Shown in pieces: positions 35,686 to 48,805 of a stretch of 64,000 bases of DNA. The DNA lies in NCBI GenBank assembly GCA_039707465.1, contig CM077643.1, positions 243,558,167 to 243,622,166 on the forward strand, read 5' to 3'. A model generated the notes under the pieces. The model worked only from the letters and a program-made list of their open reading frames with translations, was not told the origin of the DNA and searched no databases. The stretch comes from Rhabdophis nuchalis (lineage: Eukaryota > Chordata > Lepidosauria > Squamata > Natricidae). A program made the position numbers and the translations under genes. Numbering within the stretch: position 1 is the first letter of the stretch; each line of letters starts with the position of its first letter.

Positions 35686-36565
35686 AGGGGACAGAGACAG
35701 GGAGGAAGAAGGAAACCATCCGCAGCCGCACAGAGACTTGCCGCTTTTCCACGCCGTGCAAAAGATAGGCGCGTACAATTACAACACAAGTTTCCACCGC
35801 TATGAACTCTCCAAGATTGTAATTGGGCGGGGCATGCGCGCGCCTATCTTTTGCACGGCGTGGAAAAGTGGCAAGTCTCTGCGCGGCTGCGGATGGCTCC
35901 GGACGGCATCCGGGGAGACGAGGAACGTGAAGGGGACCTCGCGGATGGCCTCGCCAGCAGCACAGACTCGCCGCTGCTTCACGTCGTATTCTGTAGACAG
36001 AGACGGCGACAGGCAGACAGAGAGAGGCACAGAGAGAGAGAAAGAGACAGAGGGAGAAAGGGAGGGAATCAGAGAGAGACTGAAGAGCCACGTTCAAGGG
36101 GCCAAAGAGCCGCATGCGGCTCGCGAGCCACGGTTTGCCGACCACTGGGTTACACTATCAGAGTCTTGCAAGTCTGATTGTGCTGTAAATTTTTCCCCAA
36201 CTCCCCTCTGGCACCTGTATACCTGTACTGAATTAGGGAGGCATTTGCTTAATTGAATATTGTATAGAAGATGAAAAATCAACACCACATAAAGGAGTTC
36301 TGAATATTGTACCTCAGGATTTTAAAACATTGAGCCTTCCTTATTTGGACAAGGATTTTTGCATATTTCTGTCAATATCATCTTCCTTATTCTCTACATC
36401 CTGCAGCTTACGTTTTCTCCCTTAATATGTAACCCAACAAGGGTTCATGCTTGTCATTCCCAATTGCTTTCATTATTACTTCAATCCGTTTGTGACCCTT
36501 CAGTTGGCTAATGATTTCAGACACTGTAAGTCGAAGCCAAAGTAATCAGAAAATGATTACAACTA

Positions 36566-37650
36566 GTCTACAACTTACGCCATTCAGTCAGTGACCATTC
36601 AAAATTACGATGGTGCTGAAAAAGTGACTTGCGGTCATAGCCAATGCAGTGACTATTGATCAAAAATTGCAAACTATTAGTGTTCTGGGAAAAAACTTGG
36701 GTCGAACTTTGAAATTTTCTTGCAATTTACTGTATCCTTCATGTGATAGGATCTGAAATTTTCCTATACTATTTCTGTTTCCTTTGTGAAGAGAGAAGTA
36801 ACTTTGCTTTTTTCAAATATTAGAGTAATCTTTACATTTTTTTGTGTTGTTAAGTGGGCAATTAAGCAAATGGAGAGGGGAAAAATAGTAAACCTTTTGA
36901 ATCAGGAAGGATGTAAACTTAAGCTAGGATATAAGGTTTAAGTTTTATAAGTGTTAGGTTATATGATATGGTATTTAGATCTTAAGAATTATTTTCTATG
37001 TATTTTAATGTTCAACTAAAAGGGGGTGTTTATGTTGAGTTTGTTATAAGGTTTCTAATGGATTGATTATATACAGAATAAATATCAGATTAGGAAGTAT
37101 TATGTAGCTTTTAGGTAAGAATGCTTTGATTGATAGGTGAATAGAGTAAATAATATTTGGGATGCTTGGAATTATTAGAGTGGTGTATAGCGGAAGTCAG
37201 GGGGGTGGGTTTGAATGGGAGGTGGGGGAGGGCTAGGGTGGAGGGCGGGGTAATATATATGTATGATTAATCTAGAGAGGGGAATAATGGGATATGCCTT
37301 TTTTTTTTCTTAAAGAGAAATTTATATTATGTTTTTTATATCTTTAATTAACTTAGAAGATGGTGTTAATGGGATATTAATATACTAAGAGAAACTTATA
37401 TTGTGTCTGCTGGGAGGCGAGGGGGTATAATATCTGAATGAGAAACTTATTTTAAGATGGGGTGAGGGGGGGTATAGTATTTGTATGTGATTTATATTAC
37501 ATGTCGGGGGGGGGGGTAAAAAGGGGGAAAATTTGTGTGAATAAAACTTTTTCAATTAAAAAAAAAGAATTTTTTTAAAAAAAATTGCAAACTATTGGAT
37601 CACATGATCAAAATTCAGGCACTTGGCAACCTGCACACATTTATGATCAC
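36566..37650. mobile_element. TAGTCC-type TIR element split by an L1
   Basis: A reverse-oriented copy (GTGACCATTCAAAATTACGA, GAAAAAGTGACTT) breaks at 36678 and resumes at 37581 (GGATCACATGATCAAAATTC). The outer ends are degraded. Confidence 0.7.
36679..37580 (+). mobile_element. 5'-truncated L1-type LINE 3' end
   Basis: Flanked by a 16-bp duplication AAAATTGCAAACTATT (36663-36678 and 37581-37596). Ends with AATAAAACTTTTTCAATT and an A-rich tail. The G-rich interior (GGGGGTATAAT, poly-G at 37506) fits an L1 3'UTR. No coding part remains. Confidence 0.8.
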
Positions 37651-38125
37651 AGAGAAACTTCAACTTCTCTCACCTACCCCCCCTCCCCCAATTATGCCAT
37701 TTTGGCTGCCTTGAAGAGCAGCACTTACCAAGAACAGTGGGAAGTCTGGGCGAAGTAGAGGCCCAGGGTCTTCAGCAGTCTCAGTCAGCTACCACCTCCC
37801 CACAAAGCCGCCCCCCCTCTGTTCCATAGGCCCTGCCATGCCCAGCTGACTTTCACCATCTTCCTCCCCCTGCTGATCAGGCATGGCTAGCGGAACTCTA
37901 TGTGTTCCGCTAGCCACACCAGGCCTTCTCCCCAAGGCCGCTTGCCCCATTCAAGAAATGCCATTCTCTAAATTGTGTTCCCTGTTCTTTCAGTGCTTTG
38001 AAAAGCCTTCAGAAAACTTCTGAGATCCTCCAAAACATCCCGAGACTGGGGCACATCTCTTTTTCCATTCTTGTGATGCTTCAAAAAATCAACAAAGGAG
38101 AATATTTGTATCTCAAGGTTGAAAT
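37651..38125. other. Intron 1 stretch, nothing recognised
   Basis: C-rich runs and a short inverted repeat around GGAACTCTATGTGTTCC at 37889. No gene. Confidence 0.5.
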
Positions 38126-38270
38126 GAGAGGTGTTTAGTACTCTCTGAGCTTGGGTTGTTTTCTTGCAGACATTTCATGCTCTAGCAGTGATGGTGTTAC
38201 CTACTTTGGGTAATGAAACATCTGCAAGAAAACAACCAAGCTCAGAGAGCACCAAGGACACCTCGCTTCA
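38126..38270. mobile_element. Palindromic repeat with CTCTCTGAGCTTGG arms
   Basis: GAGGTGTTTAGTACTCTCTG and GAGAGCACCAAGGACACCTC are inverted arms, with GGTTGTTTTCTTGCAGA / TCTGCAAGAAAACAACC inside. A diverged piece lies at 48985-49065. Class not assigned. Confidence 0.65.
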
Positions 38271-38993
38271 GAAAACCTTTGGAAAGCTTCAGAGGTTTTC
38301 CAAAGCTTTGTGACAGTGGTGCGTTTGCCATTCTCCAAATAGTGCCCCTGTTTTCATGAGACCTGAGGAAGCCTAAGCAGTAAAAACAGGAACAAAAACA
38401 CAGCGAAGGTCATCTAGGGTGGTGGAAGTAGGATGGCAGGGGGCCTAGGGTGCTGGACAGCAAGGGCTGCTGGGATGGGGTGGCTGAGGATGATACCCTC
38501 AGAGCTGGGGGCAACCCCAGAGCTGGAGCATGTCAAAAAGCCGCTTTGTGCTATGCTGTTGGGCCAGGCTGTGGCAGCTGGGGCTTCCAGGGTGGCTACA
38601 ACTTCAACTGCTCCAAGGCTTCTTTCAGCTCACAGCCATAATACACCAAGGAGCCCCTGAACCACAGCATATTTTTTCCCCAGCTTTCCTGACCTCGTGC
38701 CACACCACAGCAGCCCTTCTCCCAACTTGTGCACAGCCTGAACTGGGCTTCCCACGGATTCTCTCACCCCAAGGGAACCCTGTATACTGGGACTCCCTCT
38801 ACTTCTTGCTGTGTCCAGAGTTACAGCAACAACCAGGATTGCCTGGATTGCTGTTGCTATGTGATGCAGTCACATTACATTGTGCTCTACAACCGCAGCA
38901 CTTAGTGGTGACCATTCTGGTCCCCATTGTAGTCTTACTGGCCTATTGTAGGGTTATCAGCTATGTAATAGGTTCAACGTTTTTATTATGATA

Positions 38994-39232
38994 ACTACCA
39001 TCTTTCCCCGAAAATAAGAGCTCTCCGGATAATAAGCCCAATTGGGCTTTTTAACGCATGCACTAAAGTAAGCCCCTCCCCACAAAATAAACCCTCCCCA
39101 AAAATATTGCAACACAGCAGCCGCCATGAGTTGACCACGCTTGCCGCCTCCTGCATCTCAATAATAACAAGACCTCTCCGAAAATAAGGCCAAGTGCTTA
39201 TTTGAGGGGGTCAAAAGAGAGAAACACGGTAG
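38994..39232. mobile_element. MITE, GAAAATAAGACC family
   Basis: CTTTCCCCGAAAATAAGAG at the left, with the same internal blocks as 8222-8463. The right end (AAACACGGTAG) is more diverged. Confidence 0.72.
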
Positions 39233-41717
39233 TTTTATGTCAAGATGAAAAATCTAGACTGCTCACCACACAAAATTCAGCCACTTGTTAGTTACAGCTG
39301 AGTAAAAATAAAAGCAAAAGGAAGAGTCACAACAACCATTTTGAGGTTCTTGCAAGAAGCTGCATGAACCAGATGAGACTGTCACTTTCACTCACAATGA
39401 GCTGTACAGTATGACCCAGTTGCCTACATTATATTAAAAATAAATACCTTCTCTTAGCCCGTCTGGTTATACAAACTTTCCTATTCCCTTCCCCATCACT
39501 GGTGGGTTTTCTAAAAGTTTGTACTAGAGATGGAAATACAATTTGAACTGAATAAACTAAGCAGACAACAGTATCTGCCCCAATCTATCTATTCTCTACT
39601 TTTTCTGAGAGATCCAGCCTCTTGTAAGAATTCAGAAATATTATGACAACCCTTGTTTTATCTAAATAAAATTATTATATAATTATATACAATAGAAGGG
39701 GGGAAATCCTTAAACTTCCACAATGCAACTATGCCAGTGCCATCCGCCCACACAGACACACATCTTACAGGAGTAAAGCAAGAATAAAATCTGTGACAAA
39801 TGTAAAACAAAACAAAACACCAAACCCACAAGATTTAAAATTAGGAAACCAGGGGCCCTAAATTCATTCATCCTTTAAACAGGCCATCAATTATCACCCA
39901 TCTGCTTCCTGCAATATGTAAAAAAATAACGTTCACCATCCTCAGTCAACCATATATTCTGTATAGATAGATGGAAAGCAAGCAACAGACTGAAACATTC
40001 AACCCCCAATCTTTTTCCAATATTATCTTACTATTTCCTACTTGTACAGTGCTCTTAATCATTTAAAATTACTTGTTGTCTGTTATAATTTGCTCACCGG
40101 CTCTTTGAGGTGATTGCATTACGTGAGCAAATTACTTATTCCATAAAGCATACCTTGGTGGACCATAAATAATGAGAATTATTTATTACTTATTTATTTG
40201 TACCTAATAATGAATAATGTTCATATTCATCTTAATTAATGACTATCTGCAAACAAAAGCCTTTTTAAAATGGAGTTTAAATATTAAGATGATCAACAGT
40301 TACTAGTTCTGATGTATTATTATGTGATCTCTTGTATTATGTGGAGATACTTGAGAACAAGCTTGGATGGTGCTAGAACAGGAGTGGGGAATTAATTTTC
40401 CCAAGGGGCTACATGAGAAACAGGGGCTGTTGTGGAGGGCACAACAAGGAGTGTATGCAATGATGCACGCACACATGTAAATTTTTAAAAATAGCAGTCA
40501 CCTTAAAAAAAAGTAATGCAGTTGTATTGTGTGCACAGTGTACACTTATTTACACTTGATTTCTAATTTCCAATTGACCTCATGCAGGCTAGACAGGAAC
40601 TGCCAAAGGGCCATAAAATGCCCAAGTCTGTGCTAGAAAATTTGTGTCTTTGTTAATACTGAACTTTTTCTCAAACATCTGGGTGCAAAATGTAGAAAAT
40701 AAAGAACATCATCACAATTCAGACTCGTTCCAGATAGAAAGTCCATAATTGTTATTCCTCAAAAGATGTCCTGCAGCTATTTCATCTTGTCTATGCTGAC
40801 AGATGGGGAAAAAAATATGGGAGAGACCCATGCACAAAGTTGTGGTTGAGGTGGGGATAACTTCATAGTAAAAAAATTTAAATTATCATCATCCAAGTTC
40901 AGTCTAATGCATAATTCAGATAGTTAGGTTAGGCGTTAGGTTATTATATACAAATTACATTATAACTTTAGACTTCAGCAGAAGCAAAGAAAGAAAAAGG
41001 AAAGCGATAAAAGCATGACTATCTCAAATGAGAACATCATCAACAGATATTTTAATGGAAGGTAATGCTCATCTTATTCATTCCTATCAGTGATCAGAAA
41101 CAGGGCAGGGCAGCCATATAAGCAAATGTTATTCACTTCCTAGTATCTTTTATAAGATACAATCATACCCCTATAAACCTTTCCTTGTTAGCTATCACTT
41201 GATCTTTATTTTTTGCTTTTTTCCCCCCTAGTTATTCACAGAGTCCACAGTAAGCATGAAATGTGCTTAGCTCATTTCATAGTGATTTTGAAACAGAATA
41301 ATCCTCAAAAGAAGACTATGCCAAAACCAGACTTTTCCCATTTTGAATTATGCTCCTTTGACACACATACATTTCATAAATACGTAGTTCTTTCAATTTG
41401 TGGCTTCTAATTATCAGTTATCATTATTTTCCCAATAAACGTCTCCTTATTGTTTTCCTTTCAGCCCCACGATTCCTCAGAAATCCGGGGAAAGAAAATT
41501 CAAAAGGCTCTTTTCCTTTTAAAAGAAAAGCTGGGACAATAATGAAAATTGGACATGTTACTGACCAGCAGGCTTGTCGAAGGAATGCCTTCCTTTCAAG
41601 GCTTTGCTTCCACAGTTTCATTTTTTTTTTCAACTGGAGGGCAGAATTACTCAGACAATAAACCATTCTCAGTCCTCACTGGGTGATTTTTGCTTTCCCC
41701 TCTTTAAGCATTTTTCC
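39233..41717. other. Intron 1 stretch without recognised repeats
   Basis: AT-rich and repeat-poor. The block 40075-40160 contains TGATTGCATTACGTGAGCAA and could be a regulatory element (a C/EBP-like core is visible), but I cannot test conservation. Confidence 0.4.
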
Positions 41718-41725
41718 CTCTAAAA

Positions 41726-41920
41726 CAATGGTTCTCAACCTTCCCAAGGCCGCGACCCTTTAATACAGTTCCTCATGTTGTGGTGACCCCCAACCATAAA
41801 ATTGCTGTCTCGGTTCCTAAGACCATCGAAAATATGTGTTTTCCTATGGTCTTTGGCAACCCCTGTGAAAGGGTCGTTCAATGCCCAAAGGGGTTGTGAC
41901 CCACAGGTTGAGAACCGCTG
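41726..41920. mobile_element. hAT-Charlie-like MITE, 195 bp
   Basis: Termini CAATGGTTCTCAACC / GGTTGAGAACCGCTG with perfect duplication CTCTAAAA (41718-41725, 41921-41928). Same length and layout as 2676-2870. Confidence 0.94.
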
Positions 41921-42201
41921 CTCTAAAACTTCTGTTAGCGGGCATGGTTCTAGAATACATTTGGGTTTCCCGTGTCAGCGGATACCTCCTGCTTGCATGT
42001 GGCTGCTGCTGTTTTGATTTCATAATTATGGTAGTCACAGAATGAAATCAGGACAACAATATTGGATGAATCCGCACTGTGTTAGGCTGGGGAAAATGTC
42101 TGTCAAAAAGAGATGCTTCAAATTAAACCTCTTTAAAAGGCTGTTGAAGTTGTGAAGTTATCAGAGACATATAGAGGACACATATGTAATTCCCTCTATG
42201 C

Positions 42202-42666
42202 CAGTAATGGCTAATCTTTTTGTCATTGTGTGCCAAAGCACACCTACATCTATAATGCAGTGGGGGTGTGAACTCCCCCACATGCCCCCTATGCATGCCC
42301 ACATGACCCCTGCATGAGCCCCACCCCCCACATGTGCACTTGTCCCCCTTGTGCCCCATTTTGGGCCTGGAAAGCCTCTTGCGCCAACCTTAAAGCTAGA
42401 ACGGGGTGCAGGATGCTGTGTGAGCCCCCAAAATGTCATGTGAGTTTCCAACACACATTGCTCTGCCTGCCATGCACACACGTGCATGCCTTCCACATGT
42501 GCCTCACTCCTCGTGCATGTGCGGCAGAGACCCAAAGACCAGCTCACCAGCAGGAAGCGCGCACCCATGCATGCATGGTGGAGCTGGGCTGGGGGGATGG
42601 CTGGCCTGCCTGAAGAGGGTTCTGTGTGCCACCTGTGGCACACTTGCCATAGGTTCACCATCACAG
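42202..42666. mobile_element. Non-autonomous hAT-like element, 465 bp
   Basis: Inverted ends CAGTAATGGCTAATC / GTTCACCATCACAG, with GTGTGCCA...TGGCACAC just inside. Perfect duplication CTCTATGC (42194-42201, 42667-42674). The interior is C-rich with ATGCATGC steps. Open frames across it (up to 171 codons) lack any domain. Confidence 0.88.
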
Positions 42667-42674
42667 CTCTATGC

Positions 42675-44739
42675 AATTACAGAATCTCAGATTTTCTGGG
42701 TAAAATTAATTACAATAAAGATCTCTTTTCCATTATAAATTGCAACTTTCTATATGATTTTTGAAGTAATTGACGCCGACTGAAGGGATTAGAATTGCAT
42801 TTTTAAGTGGGAATGCCAGGGTAAGGGAATGGCACAAAGTACAGTAGGGAGCTATTTTGAAATGAATGTTTTAAAAAGGCTATGTAGTAAATTGTGAATT
42901 CTCTTTTACCTTTCTTTCTGCAAGTAGAACAGGAAGCAATGTAATAGAGAACAAAAGTAGATTTGCAGAGTTGTTATTAAATACATTTTCTAAGGACCAT
43001 AACCGAACATTGATGAGACAAAAGCAAAACTGAATGTATTTTATGTGTATTTATGTAATCAAAATTTAAAGGGAGACTTCCTTTTAAAACTTCCTTCCAT
43101 CCCATTTTTGATTCTCAGGCTATATCACGCATTCTTTTGACCTTAGAGATAGTGTGCATAGATTAGATCAGAATAAGAAGTAGAAATTTGCTTGAAATAT
43201 CGATTTGACTTTAGCAGCAAGGCTGATAGAATAAAGCTTAACACCGCTCTATTTACCATATTGCAGCCAAGAAAACAATAGAATTTGTATGCTTTCTTAT
43301 AAAAATATAAATGTAAAGAACATGAGATTCCCAAGAATTTGTCTTGTCAAAAAGTCCCTAACTTTCATAATGAAAGCTGGCAGACATTGGTTGCTAAGTA
43401 GATCTAGACTAGGCATATCATGACAATAAAAACAAAGCTAAATTTTCTTTGGCTATAACTTAGATTAATTTTAGAATGCAGGCAGTAATTTGGCAACTGA
43501 AATTTGGCTACATTGCTTGGTCATAAAATTCCTACAGTATATTTCAATGGATAGTGTAATAATCTTCACTGGCACTGTCTTTTGATAAATTGATAGATAA
43601 ATTGATATTTGTTTTGATAAATAGGTAAACAAACAAATAAACTGCTGACATTCTGGTACATTACTTCAGACATTGCTGACGATATTGTAATAAAATCTAA
43701 CCTTATCTTATTTTGTGCTCAATGATGGAACATTCATCTAAAATTCAATTCATTCTAACACATGGTTTATTTCCACATATACTGCTTGTACTTCATTCAC
43801 CATCTATCCTTCAACTTTTTACCATTTTCAACATTTATAACCTGCGTTTTAATGCCATTCTTTAACATATAACTATAATTCCCACACAAATTTGTCTTGT
43901 CTAAAAGTCCCTAACTTTCATAATAAATCTCTAAAATACTCCTTCCAATAGTCCTTCATTCAATTTCATCTGAAATGTTTTATAACCTTTATTTCTAGAA
44001 ACTTTCATTGTGCTGGAACTGTTTGTTTAGCCCTCTTTAGCCACTTCTAAAAAATTTTTTAAATCCTTCAGTCAATCTGCAATTTCTCTGCATCTTTTAA
44101 TTTTAATCTTTCCTTGACCACTTTCACATTCATTTCTTATATACATTATAAAGTATCTTATTTTTTTTCCAGCAGTTATCTCACATTATATTTTCATCCA
44201 CACCCTTTTTAAATTTATCATTCCACCAAGGATCTTTTCTTATTTTTATCATTAATATTAATAATATTAATAACAGTTCTGCAGCATGTAATTCTTTTCA
44301 CTCTGTTTCAAGTTATTTCCATCTTGACCTTCGCTATATCCACTTTTCACTCATTCTGATGGGAAATTAATATTTTGCATAAAATAATCATGTCTCTCCC
44401 TTCAGATGTTTTATTCTTATTTTAATATTTTAACAGTTTTTCCTCTTCATTTTTCTTAAGATCTACTCTTGATACTACCAAATATATTCTATATTCAGAA
44501 CCTATCATTATCTATATACAGTATTTCTGGTTCTTCTGTTATCACCTTTTACTGGAGAATAGTGCAAAAACCTATGGATTCCTATTTCCATACACATTAG
44601 AAGAATCTAGACAACAACTATTAGTACTTTCTGATATACACTTTTTCTCTTAAATCCACCTTTAACTTTTCTACATGTATTAATGTACATGCCTTCTATT
44701 CATCAGAAAACTTTCCATTCTATCTTAGTTTCTGATGCC
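42675..44739. other. Intron 1 stretch, nothing recognised
   Basis: AT-rich DNA. 43333-43385 and 43895-43927 share TTTGTCTTGTC...AAAGTCCCTAACTTTCATAAT, a short dispersed direct repeat of unknown origin. Confidence 0.5.
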
Positions 44740-44819
44740 CTTCCTTCCTTTCCTCCTTCCTTCCTTCCTCCCTCCCTCCCTCCCTCCCTCCCTCCCTACT
44801 TTCCCTACCTACCTACCTA
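44740..44819. repeat. (CCTT)/(CCTC)/(CCTA) microsatellite
   Basis: Tetranucleotide run with successive unit switches. Confidence 0.92.
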
Positions 44820-45929
44820 TCCTATACTTCAAGTCATAATCTTCTATATTATTATGAGTTGGTTGTCATCAGATGGCCCACAAATATTGACCAACACTAA
44901 TCACTGTCACTTTAGTCAATCAAAGTTGACATGTAACACATTTTGTTAAGATAAAGGATGTAAACCATTTTTACTTACCAGTATATCATAACACATGTTG
45001 CATTAACTACTAATGTTAAGGACAGTCGGTTTGGTATACTTTACTAATATCTCACAAGCATAAACAAATCTCACTTGTATTATAAGTTGTATCCCATGCT
45101 ATTCCATGCAAGCTATGATCTCTAGTCAATAGATTACCTTGTACACCAATGTACTAAAACCCACTGACTAAAAGATACAAGCAGCATACTAATATACATT
45201 CAAATGTATTAATTTGTAAAATCTAGTGAATGAAGGTCATGATACTCCTCTCTATCAAAAAAATAAATCTGGGAATATGAAGTCTGTCTTGGTGAGGACT
45301 AATAAGGGCAGTTATTTTGAAGAACTTCCTAACATGGGGTTTTTGAACACATTAGACCTATGTGCATCTTCTAAAGTTTAAAAACTCCATTGATAATCCT
45401 TCCAACATGTTGATAGGAGGATCTTAACTGAAGAACAAGTTCTTTATTTAAGATCTGCTGAAAGTCTTTTTCTGACTGGAAATAAAAGCCTTTGTAGATA
45501 CAGTATAGGAATATCTTCAATTCTAGCATATGTATTCATCGGTTCCATCTGTTGGGGACCTTCTGAGAATTGAAACTTTTAAAAAAATAAATAGGCTTGA
45601 TTTTCCAACAGTCCCTTGGTCAACCTCCAGACATTTATATTTAGGAATTCTCTTTTCTAGTTTTGACAAGCCTGGCTTAGCAGATATTTCCATCAGGGGA
45701 TGGAATCAATTGATTGAGCAGAAAACAAGAATTGGAAACTATAAGTACAGTATCTTGGTTACTTCAGAGTTATGAACATCTTTTTTAGCCATTAATTTCT
45801 TTATTTATATGATTTTGCTTATCAGTGCCAGAAGAAAGGAGGCACAGAAGAGTCCATTAAACCAATTCAACACTAGACCATCCATTACGGTCACACCTTC
45901 CTCTTGGAGATAAGTCTTAGCGCCTAAAC

Positions 45930-45984
45930 CAGTGTTTCTTAAACCTGGCAATTTAACAATGTGTAGAAGTCAATTGCTAGCATG
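45930..45984. mobile_element. hAT-like MITE fragment
   Basis: CAGTGTTTCTTAAACCTGGC and AATGTGTAGAAGTC resemble the left end of the 24808 family. The rest is missing. Surrounding 44820-48350 otherwise shows nothing I recognise. Confidence 0.5.
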
Positions 45985-48350
45985 AGGGCTAGAGAATGTT
46001 TATGTCAACACTGACAATTAACAAGGAGAGTGAATTGAAGCTAGATATGAAGGAGACCAACCTCTAATGTAAAGAGCCCTGGAACCCAGAGATTTGCCAT
46101 CTCTAGAAATCAGGAAAAGTGGGCTCCTATAATGAATTAGAAAATTAGAATTGTTCTGAAAGGCCAAAAAAAAATATTTTGCTTTATCCACATGCACTAT
46201 ACTATACCTGCAAGAAGATACTGTATATTATATTTTTCTTGAGTCACAAGCATCTTGCTTACAGTTCAATATAATAAAAAGGTGCAATTTGGTACCCAGG
46301 TTGCTCTTCTAGCATCCTGCATTATTTTGATTTAAAAGACCCGAGAGTCAAAAAGTCATAGCTGAAATAATAAATGACTTATTTTTCATCCTGGTAAAGG
46401 AAATACATCATGACCCATTGTGATACACTCACAGATGCTGTTTTCACAGGAAAGTTTAAAAATAACTGAATCAATCTGCCTTGCTACTAACATTAAAAAA
46501 AAAGCACCTTCCCACAATTCATTGGGAAAGAAAAGATATGTTTTCAATACATTGAGTGAATTTAGAAGGAAACTGCATCTTAAGTGGAGAAACAACAGAT
46601 CCCCTAATTAATTTTAAGAAATTGGGGAAATATTTTTGGGGAAAACATAATCTGATAAGGCTGAACAAACCAACTCTTCCTATAAGCCACTGTTCTTTAA
46701 CTCTAGAAAAAAGCCATACATTTAAGTTGTATTTATACAGAATTCTTCTTGCTCTCCTGAGAAAGTTTTCCAAAAATCAATGAGCACACACTTCAAGATG
46801 AAAATCTAAACTCCAAGGGATGGAAATGAGCACTGCTACATTTAATGGGGCTACTGAGACATACACAAGACAAGATTCTTCTGTGAACTTCAAACACATT
46901 ATATCCAGCAGGATTTCCTGCAAAACAAATTGAACTTGTCCTTATTGCAAAGTTCTACTCATTCATCCTGGCCAGTTATCCATATTTGCAGATTAAGTAT
47001 GATTAGTATTTAATATTCCCTTAATTGGTGTTTCTTTCCTGCAGGAGATTTTTTTAGTTACTGGCTTCCTACTATCATGGCTTCCTTTTACCGTGAAATA
47101 TCACTGCCATGAAGAAATGAAAACATTATGCAAGGTACAGACAGTAATGAACACCTGCCCCCCACCCCACTATATGCATATATAAAGAATTAAGCCAAAT
47201 AATTTAGAAGTAAACATTAACCACTAGTCAGGAGGCAAAATCCATATTGTAAACTTTTAATTCAAGAGTAGAGAATCTGTGCCTTAATTATGCTGCAACC
47301 TAATTCCAAGGGTCTTTCCCTGCTCATCAATCTGGCTGCCACTTCAGCTATATTTGGAGACCAGATATAGTTAATCTCCAAAGCTTCTATATAATATTTT
47401 TTCCTTTGTTGCATTTATTGCCTATTACCACAAAACAGAAAAGAGCAACAGCTCTGGAATATAATCATTTTGGGTGGCAATGTCATCTACATTATTTGGC
47501 AGAAGTAAATGATATCAATTCCAGAGAAAAAGATTACTGTGGCAGTACCATAGCAATACAAACATAAATTGTTGCCCAATATTTGAAAGTCTTCTGAAGA
47601 AACCTGTAATGAGCCTAAGCAACCTGCATTATGTCTGTCTATAACTACTATGGCTACTCTTGGAAATCTGAATCTCAAGATCCAACCATCTAAAAAAAAC
47701 AGCCTAATCTTATTATCTACCTCTCAAACATATATACGGCATATATGGGCCGAGTGATGAAAACTGAGTGAGAACTGAAAAACAAAGAAACAAACCCAGC
47801 TATCTGGCCATAAGGGAGATTTCCATTTTTCTGGTTGAGAGCTACAGCCTTTAAAACAACAGGTGCCTTTCAAAGTTGGGTCTTTGACTGGGCCAGTTGT
47901 GTCATTTCTTTCTATCAGATAAGAAAGTCTGGCAAATCTGCAAGTCTCAGAACAAAAATATTATTATCATTAATGTACTATGACAGTGGATCCAGGTAAC
48001 ATTTTTCCATGTTTACATGAAATATATGTCCAGTAAATTTGAATGTTCTCTTCTTACTGGGGGAAAAAAAACATCATCAAATTTATTTTTGTAGTGTTGT
48101 CTGTAAATATCACTGAGGCCTTATGGATGAATAGGCATCCCTATCTTAAAACTCACTTGCCAGACATTCTAGAAATTAAGTTGTCTTGCATTAACGAAAG
48201 GAATGGAGAATATAATCTGGCCAAGGGCTCTATCGTCTCCTCCTAAACTTGCTGGACCAGACTGAAAGCTCTTCCACACCACAGCTTTAAGTTGCATGGA
48301 TGACTCCCATGCATAAACCAGCTAGAAGCTAAATTCATTCAAGAAATACT

Positions 48351-48421
48351 GGAAGGAAGGGAGGGAGGGAGGGAGGGAGGGAGGGAGGGAGGGAGGGAGG
48401 GAGGGAGGGAAGGAAGGAAGG
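48351..48421. repeat. (GGGA)/(GGAA)n microsatellite
   Basis: About 17 tetranucleotide units. Confidence 0.95.
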
Positions 48422-48756
48422 ACTAACTTCGATTACATGGTTTCAGCAGCTATCTTTACTTCTTTGACTCCCTCTGGATGCCCAAGAGTAGCAATATCAG
48501 ATACAGAAGTACCAGAAAATCATGTTACCAATGTGTTTAATTAAAATGTACACTTAATTGCATTTTGATATACAATTTCATTAAACATCAATTATGTCCC
48601 TGCTTCCCTAAGAAAAGTGATTTCTAAGATAACAGTATTATATTTAATTTTCCCCAGATAATTAGTTTTACCATTCTTGTCACTTAGTCTAAAAGGGGAA
48701 GCTGGCAGAACTGTTGTCAATTTCATTTGATTAACAAAAGGCCCACCCCCAGCAGA

Positions 48757-48757
<1 letters not shown>

Positions 48758-48804
<47 letters not shown>
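48758..48804. repeat. (CA)n microsatellite
   Basis: About 23 CA units, uninterrupted. Confidence 0.97.

Positions 48805-48805
<1 letters not shown>

Larger units (their letters stand above)
34183..36147. mobile_element. 1,965-bp non-autonomous hAT-like element with minisatellite and foldback
   Basis: Termini CAGTGGTCGGCAAAC and GTTTGCCGACCACTG are flanked by a perfect 8-bp duplication GGTTACAC (34175-34182, 36148-36155), so it moved as one unit. Interior in order: a ~150-bp left segment shared with the element at 9153; a pyrimidine-only tract with a ~115-bp minisatellite (34400-35240); a long imperfect palindrome (about 35157-35685); a second copy of its GC-rich core and right arm (about 35720-36090). 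No transposase frame. Open frames of up to 346 codons are Ser/Leu- or Arg/Glu-rich translations of the repeat. Confidence 0.9.

Noticed and set aside
34348..35805. Long open frames (up to 346 codons) rich in Ser/Leu/Cys or Arg/Glu
   Set aside because: They translate the pyrimidine minisatellite and palindrome in several frames on both strands, with no protein domain.
38433..38991. 153-codon plus-strand frame with hydrophobic C-terminus
   Set aside because: No recognisable domain, start context or splice partners. Overlapping frames are equally open because the stretch is locally GC-rich.
42161..42764. Overlapping frames of up to 171 codons on both strands
   Set aside because: They lie within the C-rich hAT-like element at 42202-42666 and share no domain.
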